From positions 1-64,000 of the forward strand of contig CBFHXG010000010.1 in assembly GCA_965659725.1 (NCBI GenBank): 64,000 nt of DNA, written 5' to 3'. This DNA comes from Phaeocystidibacter sp965659725. Lineage in GTDB: Bacteria > Bacteroidota > Bacteroidia > Flavobacteriales > Schleiferiaceae. Under the pieces are notes generated by a model. The model searched no databases. It saw only the letters and a list, made by a program, of their open reading frames with translations, and was not told the origin of the DNA. Shown piece by piece: positions 43,110-49,879 of the stretch (positions are counted from its first letter, which is position 1; every line of letters starts with the position of its first letter). Made by a program: the position numbers and the translations under genes.

Positions 43110-43117
43110 TATTTTTG
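43110..43117 (+). promoter_or_regulatory. Candidate -7 element (TATTTTTG) for purM
   Basis: Exact TAnnTTTG match with only four bases before the purM ATG, so the mRNA would be nearly leaderless. It overlaps the T tract of the previous terminator. Confidence 0.5.
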
Positions 43118-43121
43118 CAGC

Positions 43122-44297
43122 ATGGAAAAGAGCTCGCGTTACGCCGAAAGAGGTGTGTCATCAGGAAAAGAGGAAGTTCACAAGGCCATTGCACACGTTG
43201 ATAAAGGCCTATTCCCCCAAGCGTTTTGTAAGGTTATCCCAGATCATCTGACCGGAAGTGAAGATCACTGCCTAGTGATGCACGCTGATGGCGCGGGTAC
43301 GAAATCGTCACTCGCCTATGTCTATTGGAAAGAAACAGGTGACATTTCCGTCTGGAAGGGCATTGCGCAGGATGCCCTCGTGATGAATATCGATGACCTT
43401 CTATGCGTAGGAGCAACAGAAAATATACTTCTTTCCTCCACCATCGGTCGGAATAAGAACCTCATTCCAGGTGAGGTGATCTCTGCCATCATTCAAGGCA
43501 ATGAGGAACTGATCAAGGAGTTTGAATCGTATGGCGTGAAAGTGGTGTCTACCGGCGGTGAAACAGCAGATGTAGGTGACCTCGTTCGCACCATCATCGT
43601 TGATAGTACCGTGATCGCCCGCATGCGTCGCGATGAAGTGATCGACAATGGCAATATCAAACCAGGTCAAGTGATCGTTGGGCTAGCAAGCCATGGTCAA
43701 GCGGATTATGAAGAGGTATACAACGGTGGAATGGGTAGCAACGGCCTTACCTCAGCTCGACATGATGTTTTCAATAAACTGATCGCCGAGAAGTATCCTG
43801 AAAGTTTCGATCCATCTGTACCTTCCAACCTCGTTTATTCGGGTAGCGTGTCTCTCACCGAAGAAGTGAAAGGTACGGGCAGGACCGCTGGTCAACTTGT
43901 ACTATCCCCAACCAGAACATACGCTCCTATCATTAAAAAGGTGTTAGACGAGCACCGTTCATCTATAGGTGGAATGATACACTGCTCAGGCGGCGCCCAA
44001 ACCAAGATCCTTCACTTCTTGCAAAAAGGTCACGTTGTAAAAGATAATTTATTCGACACTCCGCCTCTCTTCGAAATGATCCAACGCGAAAGTGGAACAT
44101 CATGGGAAGAGATGTATCAAGTGTTCAACATGGGACATCGAATGGAACTGTATGTAGATCCTTCGGCCGCTGATGCGATCATCGAGATTTCAAAAGGATT
44201 GGGCGTAGATGCCAAGATCGTGGGTAGAGTGGAAGAGTCGGACAACGCCGAGCTTACCATTACCAGCGCGCACGGAACATTTACTTATTCTAAATGA
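43122..44297 (+). CDS. purM: Phosphoribosylformylglycinamidine cyclo-ligase (AIR synthetase)
   Basis: 391 residues from the ATG at 43122; an in-frame TTG at 43107 lies inside the promoter. PurM closes the imidazole ring in purine synthesis (FGAM + ATP to AIR). It shows the expected MEKSSRYAERGVSSGKEEV start, HADGAGTKSSLAY (ATP/substrate loop), VMNIDDLLCVGATENILLSS, VSTGGETADVGDLVRT, GLASHGQ, GRTAGQLVLSP and CSGGAQTKILHF, in the longer Bacteroidota form. First gene of a coupled operon: its TGA overlaps the prfA ATG (ATGA). Confidence 0.94.
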   Translation: MEKSSRYAERGVSSGKEEVHKAIAHVDKGLFPQAFCKVIPDHLTGSEDHCLVMHADGAGTKSSLAYVYWKETGDISVWKGIAQDALVMNIDDLLCVGATENILLSSTIGRNKNLIPGEVISAIIQGNEELIKEFESYGVKVVSTGGETADVGDLVRTIIVDSTVIARMRRDEVIDNGNIKPGQVIVGLASHGQADYEEVYNGGMGSNGLTSARHDVFNKLIAEKYPESFDPSVPSNLVYSGSVSLTEEVKGTGRTAGQLVLSPTRTYAPIIKKVLDEHRSSIGGMIHCSGGAQTKILHFLQKGHVVKDNLFDTPPLFEMIQRESGTSWEEMYQVFNMGHRMELYVDPSAADAIIEISKGLGVDAKIVGRVEESDNAELTITSAHGTFTYSK

Positions 44298-45379
44298 ATA
44301 CACTCGATCGCTTAAATGGTATTCGTCAGCGTTACGACGAAGTGAATGATCTTATCGCGCAGCCCGATATTGCGGCTGATCACGAGAGATATATTCGCCT
44401 ACATAAGGAATACAAAGAGCTGAAGCCGATCGCCGAGGCTCGTGACAAATACATCGAACTCAACGAACAGATCGAAGAAGCGCAGGAGGTGATCCGTGAA
44501 GGAGCAGATCCTGAGTTTGTAGAGATGGCTGAGGAGGAGTTGAGCTCTGCTCGGGAAGAACTGGAAAAGCTCGAGGAAGAAATCAAGTGGATGCTTGTTC
44601 CAAAGGATCCTGAAGATTCCAAGAATGCCGTACTGGAGATCCGCGCAGGAGCCGGAGGTGATGAAGCTAGTCTATTTGCCGGTGATCTCTTTAGAATGTA
44701 CCAACGCTACATCGAAGGTAGAGGTTGGAAAATGGAGTTGATCAATGCCAATGAAGGCACCGTAGGCGGTTACAAGGAGATCGCCGTTGGGATAACCGGT
44801 GAAGATGTATACGGGGTAATGAAGTATGAGAGTGGAGTGCACCGCGTTCAGCGTGTTCCTTCCACCGAAAGCCAAGGCCGTGTCCACACCTCTGCGGCAT
44901 CCGTAGCCGTGCTCCCCGAAGCAGAGGAAGTGGATGTTGAACTGGATGAGAAAGACATCCGACGCGATACTTTCCGCTCCAGTGGTGCAGGTGGTCAGCA
45001 CGTCAATAAAACAGAAAGTGCCATTCGTCTAACACACCTTCCCACAGGTATCGTAGTGGAATGTCAGGATGGTAGGTCTCAACATAAGAACCTTGAACAA
45101 GCCATGAAAGTGTTACGTGCACGCTTGTACGATAGAGAGGTTCAAAAGCACCATGATGAAGTCGCTCAAAGGAGAAAGACTCTCGTTTCTACAGGTGATA
45201 GATCAGCCAAGATCCGCACATACAACTTCCCTCAAGGTCGTGTGACCGATCATCGCATTGGTCTAACCACACATAATCTCAACGATGTCCTCAATGGAGA
45301 TATCCAACAGTTCCTCGATGAATTGAAGATGGCAGAGAATACAGAGAGATTGAAAGAAGGAACCGAAAACTTCGGATGA
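44294..45379 (+). CDS. prfA: Peptide chain release factor 1
   Basis: 361 residues. RF1 reads UAA and UAG stop codons. The stop-codon reading PxT motif is PST (189-191, in RVPSTESQGRVHTSAA), and the catalytic GGQ (233-235) lies in SSGAGGQHVNKTESAIRLTHLPTGIVVECQDGRSQHKN; its glutamine is the usual site of methylation by PrmC. N-terminal coiled region (~30-100) is charged. Translationally coupled on both sides: ATGA with purM and TGATG with pyrF. Confidence 0.97.
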   Translation: MNTLDRLNGIRQRYDEVNDLIAQPDIAADHERYIRLHKEYKELKPIAEARDKYIELNEQIEEAQEVIREGADPEFVEMAEEELSSAREELEKLEEEIKWMLVPKDPEDSKNAVLEIRAGAGGDEASLFAGDLFRMYQRYIEGRGWKMELINANEGTVGGYKEIAVGITGEDVYGVMKYESGVHRVQRVPSTESQGRVHTSAASVAVLPEAEEVDVELDEKDIRRDTFRSSGAGGQHVNKTESAIRLTHLPTGIVVECQDGRSQHKNLEQAMKVLRARLYDREVQKHHDEVAQRRKTLVSTGDRSAKIRTYNFPQGRVTDHRIGLTTHNLNDVLNGDIQQFLDELKMAENTERLKEGTENFG

Positions 45380-46194
45380 TGACGCGCAAAGAACTCATTG
45401 CCCAGATCCGTGAGAAGAAGTCCATGCTTTGTGTAGGTCTTGATACCGACCTAGATAGGATTCCCTCTCATCTACTCAGTGAAGAAGATCCCATCTTCTC
45501 CTTCAATAAGGCGATCATCGATGCCACGGCTCAACATGCGGTTGCCTTTAAACCGAATACAGCTTTCTATGAGGCATATGGGATCGATGGTTGGAAAAGC
45601 TTTGAGAAGACGGTCAATTATCTGAACGAAGCCTACCCAGAGCAATTCATCATTGCAGATGCCAAGAGAGGGGATATCGGCAATACAGCCAGAAGGTATG
45701 CAAAGGCCTTTCTCGAAACATTGAATTGCGACTCCATCACAGTTGCACCATACATGGGTGAAGACTCTGTAGTTCCATTCAGATCTGGCGAAGGGAAGTG
45801 GGTGATAGCCCTAGGCCTTACCTCCAATCCCGGAGCTGATGACGTTCAAAAGTTAGTATTGAAGGGTGGGCGACCTGTACACTTAGAGGTGATGCATAAA
45901 CTGGCATCATGGATAGGTCCAGATGAACTCATGTTCGTGGTGGGTGCTACGCGTCCAGAGCAGATCAAAGAATTACGTGAAGCATTCCCAGATTACTTCT
46001 TCTTGGTTCCCGGAGTAGGAGCACAAGGTGGTAGCGCATCTGAAGTGGTGGCCAATGGGTTGATCAAAGAGGATTATGGTCTACTCATCAACGCTTCTAG
46101 GGGAATACTTTATGCATCCGATGGAAAGGATTTCGCGCACGCGGCAGAGAAAAAAGCCATCGAATTAAAACACCAAATGGGCTCGGCATTCTGA
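45376..46194 (+). CDS. pyrF: Orotidine 5'-phosphate decarboxylase
   Basis: 272 residues, of the longer type 2 OMP decarboxylase branch. It makes UMP from orotidine monophosphate. The catalytic lysine is Lys97 in IIADAKRGDIGNTARRYA; other family motifs are MLCVGLDTDLDRIP (18-30), VAFKPNTAFYEAYG, SITVAPYMGEDSV, and FFLVPGVGAQGG and INASRGILYA at the end. The start may be at 45376 or 45379, both overlapping the prfA stop. It ends the purM-prfA-pyrF operon, with a terminator behind. Confidence 0.95.
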   Translation: MMTRKELIAQIREKKSMLCVGLDTDLDRIPSHLLSEEDPIFSFNKAIIDATAQHAVAFKPNTAFYEAYGIDGWKSFEKTVNYLNEAYPEQFIIADAKRGDIGNTARRYAKAFLETLNCDSITVAPYMGEDSVVPFRSGEGKWVIALGLTSNPGADDVQKLVLKGGRPVHLEVMHKLASWIGPDELMFVVGATRPEQIKELREAFPDYFFLVPGVGAQGGSASEVVANGLIKEDYGLLINASRGILYASDGKDFAHAAEKKAIELKHQMGSAF

Positions 46195-46220
46195 CCGATC
46201 TTTATTTGGATCTTATCATC

Positions 46221-46257
46221 AAGAGGCTGTTTGAATTTTCATTCAGCCTCTTTTTTG
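46221..46257 (+). terminator. Intrinsic terminator of the purM-prfA-pyrF operon
   Basis: AAGAGGCTG (46221-46229) pairs with CAGCCTCTT (46244-46252), followed by a T run of six. The loop could form a short inner TGAA/TTCA pair. Confidence 0.88.
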
Positions 46258-46291
46258 TGCTTGTCAGAAGCTTCTCACATAACGGACTGTG

Positions 46292-46371
46292 TGTAGGAAT
46301 ATTCATCGTCAACTCAGGATATTCCTACAATACAGAAGGTTTTTGTAGGAAAGAACTTGTTGCCTGTAGGA
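46292..46371. repeat. Four helically spaced TGTAGGA repeats
   Basis: TGTAGGA occurs at 46292 (+), 46323 (minus, as TCCTACA), 46344 (+) and 46365 (+); intervals 31, 21 and 21 bases, close to three, two and two DNA turns. The first pair extends to an 11-base perfect inverted repeat, TGTAGGAATAT (46292-46302) with ATATTCCTACA (46319-46329). The 313-base gap from 46195 to 46507 otherwise holds the pyrF terminator and no gene or convincing promoter. Confidence 0.65.
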
Positions 46372-46507
46372 CAATATCGAGACAACTTAGAGGTGTGGAA
46401 AAAGGGAAAAATCTAACCACCCAAAGTCCACAGAGCCTCTTGGCTCGTAAATGAGACCTGGATCGGAAATGTTCTTTAATCCTAAAACCTAAAAAAAACT
46501 GTCCGAC

Positions 46508-47167
46508 ATGAGAACAATGACTACACTCACATCAAACTGGAAGAGCACCGCATTCTTCGTAGGTCTTTTTTGGCTGATCTCAGTTGCCGCTTCTGCACAG
46601 TCAACTGCAACTGACACCGTATGTGTTAATACAACAGATGTTGTTTACGGAATTACAGGAGCTGATCCAACCTCCAACTTCACGTGGGGATTTGCAAATG
46701 GCTTCTCTGCCCTTGGTACTATTGATAATACAGTAAGCACCAACAATGATGAAATTGAGATCGACTGGGGAAGCACTGCTGGATCCACTCGAATCTTTGC
46801 GGTAGAGCAGAGTGCCGATGGATGTTATGGTGATACGGTATTCTTAGACGTGGTATTAAATCCACTACCAACTATCGCGCTTACAGGGGATATCGTCTGT
46901 GAAAATGATTCTTCAAGCGTGAACTTGACGTTAACAGGCACGGCTCCTTGGAACGTGACCTTGACAGACGGCACGAACAATTATAGCTACACTGTGAATA
47001 ATGCAACTGCTACTGTTTCAGTTGGTGTATTCACTCCTGGAACGCAAACAATCAGCGTTGTAAGTGTATCTGACGCCAATGGATGTAATGCCGATGTATC
47101 GGGTGTAACTCCAGCTACGATCACCATCAATGCTAAGCCTACAACGGGTGGTATCTATCACTTCTAA
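46508..47167 (+). CDS. Exported PKD-like protein without sorting domain
   Basis: 219 residues with a signal peptide (MTTLTSNWKSTAFFVGLFWLISVAASAQ, with a few residues in front). Two immunoglobulin-like modules are visible: the first (~33-118) follows the PKD-like pattern DTVCVNTTDVVYGITG...IEIDWGSTAGSTRIFAVEQSADGCYGDTVFLDVVLNPLP; the second (~120-210) is a Ser/Thr/Asn-rich beta domain with SDANGCNADV. The protein ends KPTTGGIYHF, with no T9SS type A or B domain. The first module is clearly related to that of the downstream gene (shared DTVC, DW.ST.G, ADGC.GDT), so this looks like an unequal duplication pair. It lies behind the TGTAGGA repeats. Function: probably cell-surface or matrix structure. 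Confidence 0.75.
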   Translation: MRTMTTLTSNWKSTAFFVGLFWLISVAASAQSTATDTVCVNTTDVVYGITGADPTSNFTWGFANGFSALGTIDNTVSTNNDEIEIDWGSTAGSTRIFAVEQSADGCYGDTVFLDVVLNPLPTIALTGDIVCENDSSSVNLTLTGTAPWNVTLTDGTNNYSYTVNNATATVSVGVFTPGTQTISVVSVSDANGCNADVSGVTPATITINAKPTTGGIYHF

Positions 47168-47205
47168 TCAGAATCGAATTAAGTCGAATCTATTAGCGAA
47201 CCAAG

Positions 47206-48252
47206 GTGCGCAGGATACTCACACCCATATTGATCGCTTTACTCAGTGCCTTTGCAGGGACAACCCAAGCGCAGATCGTGGATACGGTCTGTGCTTCGGG
47301 TGGGCCCTCCAACCTGGCAGTGAATCCCACAACTGGTTCTTCATACCAATGGTGGGTGAACGGCGGGAGTATCCTATCCGGTCAAGGTACCAACGGTATC
47401 TTAGTTGACTGGATCTCCACACCAGGTTTGTACGACGCAACAGTTGTAGAAACAAATGCTGATGGCTGCATCGGCGATACTATAAAAGCTCAAGTGTACA
47501 TCACATTGCCAAATACATCTTACATCTCTGGACCAACAATCGCCTGCGAAGGGCAATATGTTGAGTTGAAAGCCTCAGATGATAAGAATACCGGCAAGTT
47601 CCTTTGGACAAACGGAGATTCAGCTGATGTGATCTCATTCTTTGCATCTAAGGATACCACGATCTACAGGGTCGCATTCAACGAAAACTGCGAAAACGAT
47701 ACCGTATTCCACACAGTTCGAGTGTTGCCAACTCCGCAGATCGCCGTGAGTACAGACGCTCATTCAGATACTATCAGCTTCAACACCTACGTGAACTTCA
47801 TGCACAACGGTGAGCAGATCGGTAATATCGAGTGGTATTTGAACGGACTATGGATGGGCAGCGGCAATTCAGTTGATATGCTGTTCACGCAACCAGGATG
47901 GAATACCATTCAAGCAGTGGGCCGATCAGGATTGTGTTCAGATACACTGACGCACCACATGTACGTGGAAGAAGAATTGAAAGTGCACATTCCTACCGCC
48001 TTCTCTCCAAATGGAGATGGTTTGAATGACGTTTGGAACTTTGAAGGATTCGGGTTCGATGACTATGAAGTTCATATCTTCGATCGTTGGGGCAACGAAA
48101 TGGCAGCATGGGATAAAGAACATCCAGGCGAATGGGACGGTACATTCCGAGGCCAAAAGGTTGCTCCAGGAGCATATAGCTATTCTGTGAAAGTGATAAC
48201 CGTGCACAATCACATCAAGAACTACAACGGTGTAATTACTGTAATCCGATGA
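47206..48252 (+). CDS. T9SS type B sorting-domain protein with PKD-like modules
   Basis: 348 residues from a GTG start at 47206, preceded by AAGG, chosen because it gives a good signal peptide (MRRILTPILIALLSAFAGTTQAQ). PKD-like module ~24-102 (DTVCASGGPSNLAVNPTTG...ILVDWISTPGLYDATVVETNADGCIGDT), a second Ig-like part ~104-255, then a gliding-motility-associated C-terminal domain (~258-348; IPTAFSPNGDGLNDVWNFEG, VHIFDRWGNEMAAW, GEWDGTFRGQKVAPGAYSYSVKV). It should be exported by T9SS to the surface. It follows the shorter related gene after 38 bases, likely in the same transcript. Confidence 0.88.
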   Translation: MRRILTPILIALLSAFAGTTQAQIVDTVCASGGPSNLAVNPTTGSSYQWWVNGGSILSGQGTNGILVDWISTPGLYDATVVETNADGCIGDTIKAQVYITLPNTSYISGPTIACEGQYVELKASDDKNTGKFLWTNGDSADVISFFASKDTTIYRVAFNENCENDTVFHTVRVLPTPQIAVSTDAHSDTISFNTYVNFMHNGEQIGNIEWYLNGLWMGSGNSVDMLFTQPGWNTIQAVGRSGLCSDTLTHHMYVEEELKVHIPTAFSPNGDGLNDVWNFEGFGFDDYEVHIFDRWGNEMAAWDKEHPGEWDGTFRGQKVAPGAYSYSVKVITVHNHIKNYNGVITVIR

Positions 48253-48284
48253 TCTAGAGACCTGTTCGGATTACTCTTAGGGGG

Positions 48285-48318
48285 GAGAGCGGCCTTAACG
48301 GGTCGCTCTCATTTTTTA
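48285..48318 (+). terminator. Intrinsic terminator of the PKD-like gene pair
   Basis: GAGAGCGGCC (48285-48294) pairs with GGTCGCTCTC (48301-48310), with one G-T, six-base loop, followed by ATTTTTTAT. Confidence 0.9.
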
Positions 48319-48338
48319 TAAACGTTTGTATCCGTTTA
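48319..48338 (+). repeat. 20-base shared intergenic motif, copy 2
   Basis: Begins TAAACGTTTGTAT and ends CGTTTA; 19 of 20 positions match the reverse complement of 30268-30287. It lies after the terminator and before the DUF2851 gene. It overlaps the hairpin TTTATCC-TAC-GGATAAA that follows (48335-48351). Confidence 0.6.
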
Positions 48339-48372
48339 TCCTACGGATAAATGTCCATTGCTGGCGGACATT
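48335..48372 (+). other. Two adjacent inverted repeats in the DUF2851 leader
   Basis: TTTATCC (48335-48341), TAC, GGATAAA (48345-48351), then AATGTCC (48350-48356) and GGACATT (48366-48372). The two stems share the bases at 48350-48351 and so could form in turn. They end seven bases before the ATG at 48379. Confidence 0.4.
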
Positions 48373-48378
48373 GCCAGT

Positions 48379-49548
48379 ATGACAGAAGAATTCTTGCAGT
48401 TCATTTGGAACAGCTCATTGGTCCTTGACAGTGCTCTGGTAACAACAGATGGTCAGCCTATTGGCATTCTTGATAAAGGACAATGGAACGATAGAAGTGG
48501 CCCCGATTTTTCAAATGCCTATATCACAATTGATGGCGTTCATTGGTACGGACCAGTGGAAATACATCTCAAAAGCAGTGATTGGTACGCGCACAACCAC
48601 TCCTCCGATCCTGCTTATGATCAGGTCATCCTTCACGTGGTCTTCGAAGATGATCAACCCGTGCGCTATAGAAGTGGTGATCTGATACCCACGCTTGTCC
48701 TAGATCGATCAAGGTTAATAGATGAATATTGGAGATACGAAAGGTGGCTGTCGACAGATCAAAAGTTGGTATGCGCCAGATCCATGGGGGATGTCCCGAT
48801 ACCACTCATAACCGATTGGATCGAATTCCTGGGCTGTGAAAGGTGGAAGGAACGCCAAAAAGAGGTTGAAGACCTAAGGACACAATTGAACGGCAATATA
48901 CTTAAACTTAGGTCGATCCTCGTTGCCCGAACCGTGGGTATGCCCTCCAATTCATATGGACTCGAAGTGCTTGCTCGTAGATTACCTGACTACCGGATCA
49001 TCCGACATTCTTGGGATTGGCCCACATTTCGATCATGGATCCTCGAGTTGGCCGGATTCGCTGAGAGTCCAACAGATCAGTTTATCGATAGGAAGTTCAA
49101 TGTGGCAAAGTTGGGGAAGGAGATATGGAGTTGGGGAAAGCTGCGGCCAAGTTCCTTTCCATCTGTGAGGGTCCAACAATGGGCATGGTGGTATTTTCAA
49201 GTCGTCATCCTGAAAAAGCCCCACAAGAGTTTTCTGGAACTCGACTTCTGGCAAAACTCAGACCTAAGATCAAAGCCTGGTAAGCAAACGCTCAGTATGT
49301 GGGCGATCAATACAGCGCCTTGGATCGACGCCAAGCTTGAGTCGACCATTAGTAGCGAATGCAGCTGGAATAAGATTCCGCCTGAGAAAAGTGAGAAGCT
49401 CACCACCTATGTTGAATTAGGCGTCCCTAATCGCAATGCATTGCATTCTCAAGGAATCTTGAATTTGAGCAAATCGTTTTGCCAGCAGAAAAAATGCTTA
49501 AATTGTCACATTGGGAAACACCTTTTGAAGCAGAGGAATTATGATTGA
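48379..49548 (+). CDS. DUF2851 family protein
   Basis: 389 residues from the ATG at 48379 (MTEEFLQFIWNS), the usual family start; an in-frame TTG at 48358 is in a structured leader. The DUF2851 pattern is clear: IGILDKGQWNDRSGPDFSNAYITIDGVHWYGPVEIHLKSSDWYAHNH, then YDQVILHVVFEDD, IPTLVLDRSRL, and a C-terminal CQQKKCLNCHIGKHLL with several cysteines. Asp/Glu and His residues in the N-terminal part (SGPDFSNA, GPVEIHLKSSDWYAHNH) look like a nuclease-type metal site of the PD-(D/E)XK kind, which is inference. Cytoplasmic. It overlaps the next small gene by eight bases, a pairing common in Bacteroidota. Confidence 0.9.
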   Translation: MTEEFLQFIWNSSLVLDSALVTTDGQPIGILDKGQWNDRSGPDFSNAYITIDGVHWYGPVEIHLKSSDWYAHNHSSDPAYDQVILHVVFEDDQPVRYRSGDLIPTLVLDRSRLIDEYWRYERWLSTDQKLVCARSMGDVPIPLITDWIEFLGCERWKERQKEVEDLRTQLNGNILKLRSILVARTVGMPSNSYGLEVLARRLPDYRIIRHSWDWPTFRSWILELAGFAESPTDQFIDRKFNVAKLGKEIWSWGKLRPSSFPSVRVQQWAWWYFQVVILKKPHKSFLELDFWQNSDLRSKPGKQTLSMWAINTAPWIDAKLESTISSECSWNKIPPEKSEKLTTYVELGVPNRNALHSQGILNLSKSFCQQKKCLNCHIGKHLLKQRNYD

Positions 49549-49762
49549 TCGAATTCGTTCGGAGTTTGAAAAGAGAGGGTTTGAAGTGTGTCACCGCATA
49601 GGTGAAAGGCTCGGTATCCGACCTTCGCAGATCCGTATCTTCTTCATTTACACCTCCTTTATCGCACTTGGCTCTCCTTTGATCGTTTACCTATTCCTCG
49701 CTTATTTATTGAGATTGAAGGATGAGCTTTCACAAAAGCGAACCTCCATCTTTGACCTATGA
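49541..49762 (+). CDS. Small PspC-domain membrane protein
   Basis: 73 residues. It matches the small Bacteroidota PspC-like group: VCHRIGERLGIRPSQIRIFFIYTSFIALGSPLIVYLFLAYLLRLKDEL, with a membrane segment of about 25 residues and charged ends. PspC proteins sense membrane stress in some bacteria, but this short form is only a domain fragment of that family and its role is unknown. It starts eight bases inside the DUF2851 gene. Confidence 0.8.
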   Translation: MIDRIRSEFEKRGFEVCHRIGERLGIRPSQIRIFFIYTSFIALGSPLIVYLFLAYLLRLKDELSQKRTSIFDL

Positions 49763-49771
49763 TTTGGCTAC

Positions 49772-49805
49772 AGCCCTCTAGTTGAGTAGATTTGGGCTTT
49801 TTGAA
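49772..49805 (+). terminator. Terminator of the DUF2851-PspC pair
   Basis: AGCCC (49772-49776) with GGGCT (49794-49798) and inner TCTA/TAGA, followed by TTTTTGAATTTTT. Confidence 0.7.
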
Positions 49806-49879
49806 TTTTTCGGGAACAATCTTGGATGATCTCGGTTGCCGAAATACACGACACTTGAAACTAAAGTTCATTTGAGACT

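Noticed and set aside
46206..46454. An 82-residue ORF on the plus strand behind pyrF
   Set aside because: It starts in the pyrF terminator, runs over the TGTAGGA repeats and has no recognisable domain.
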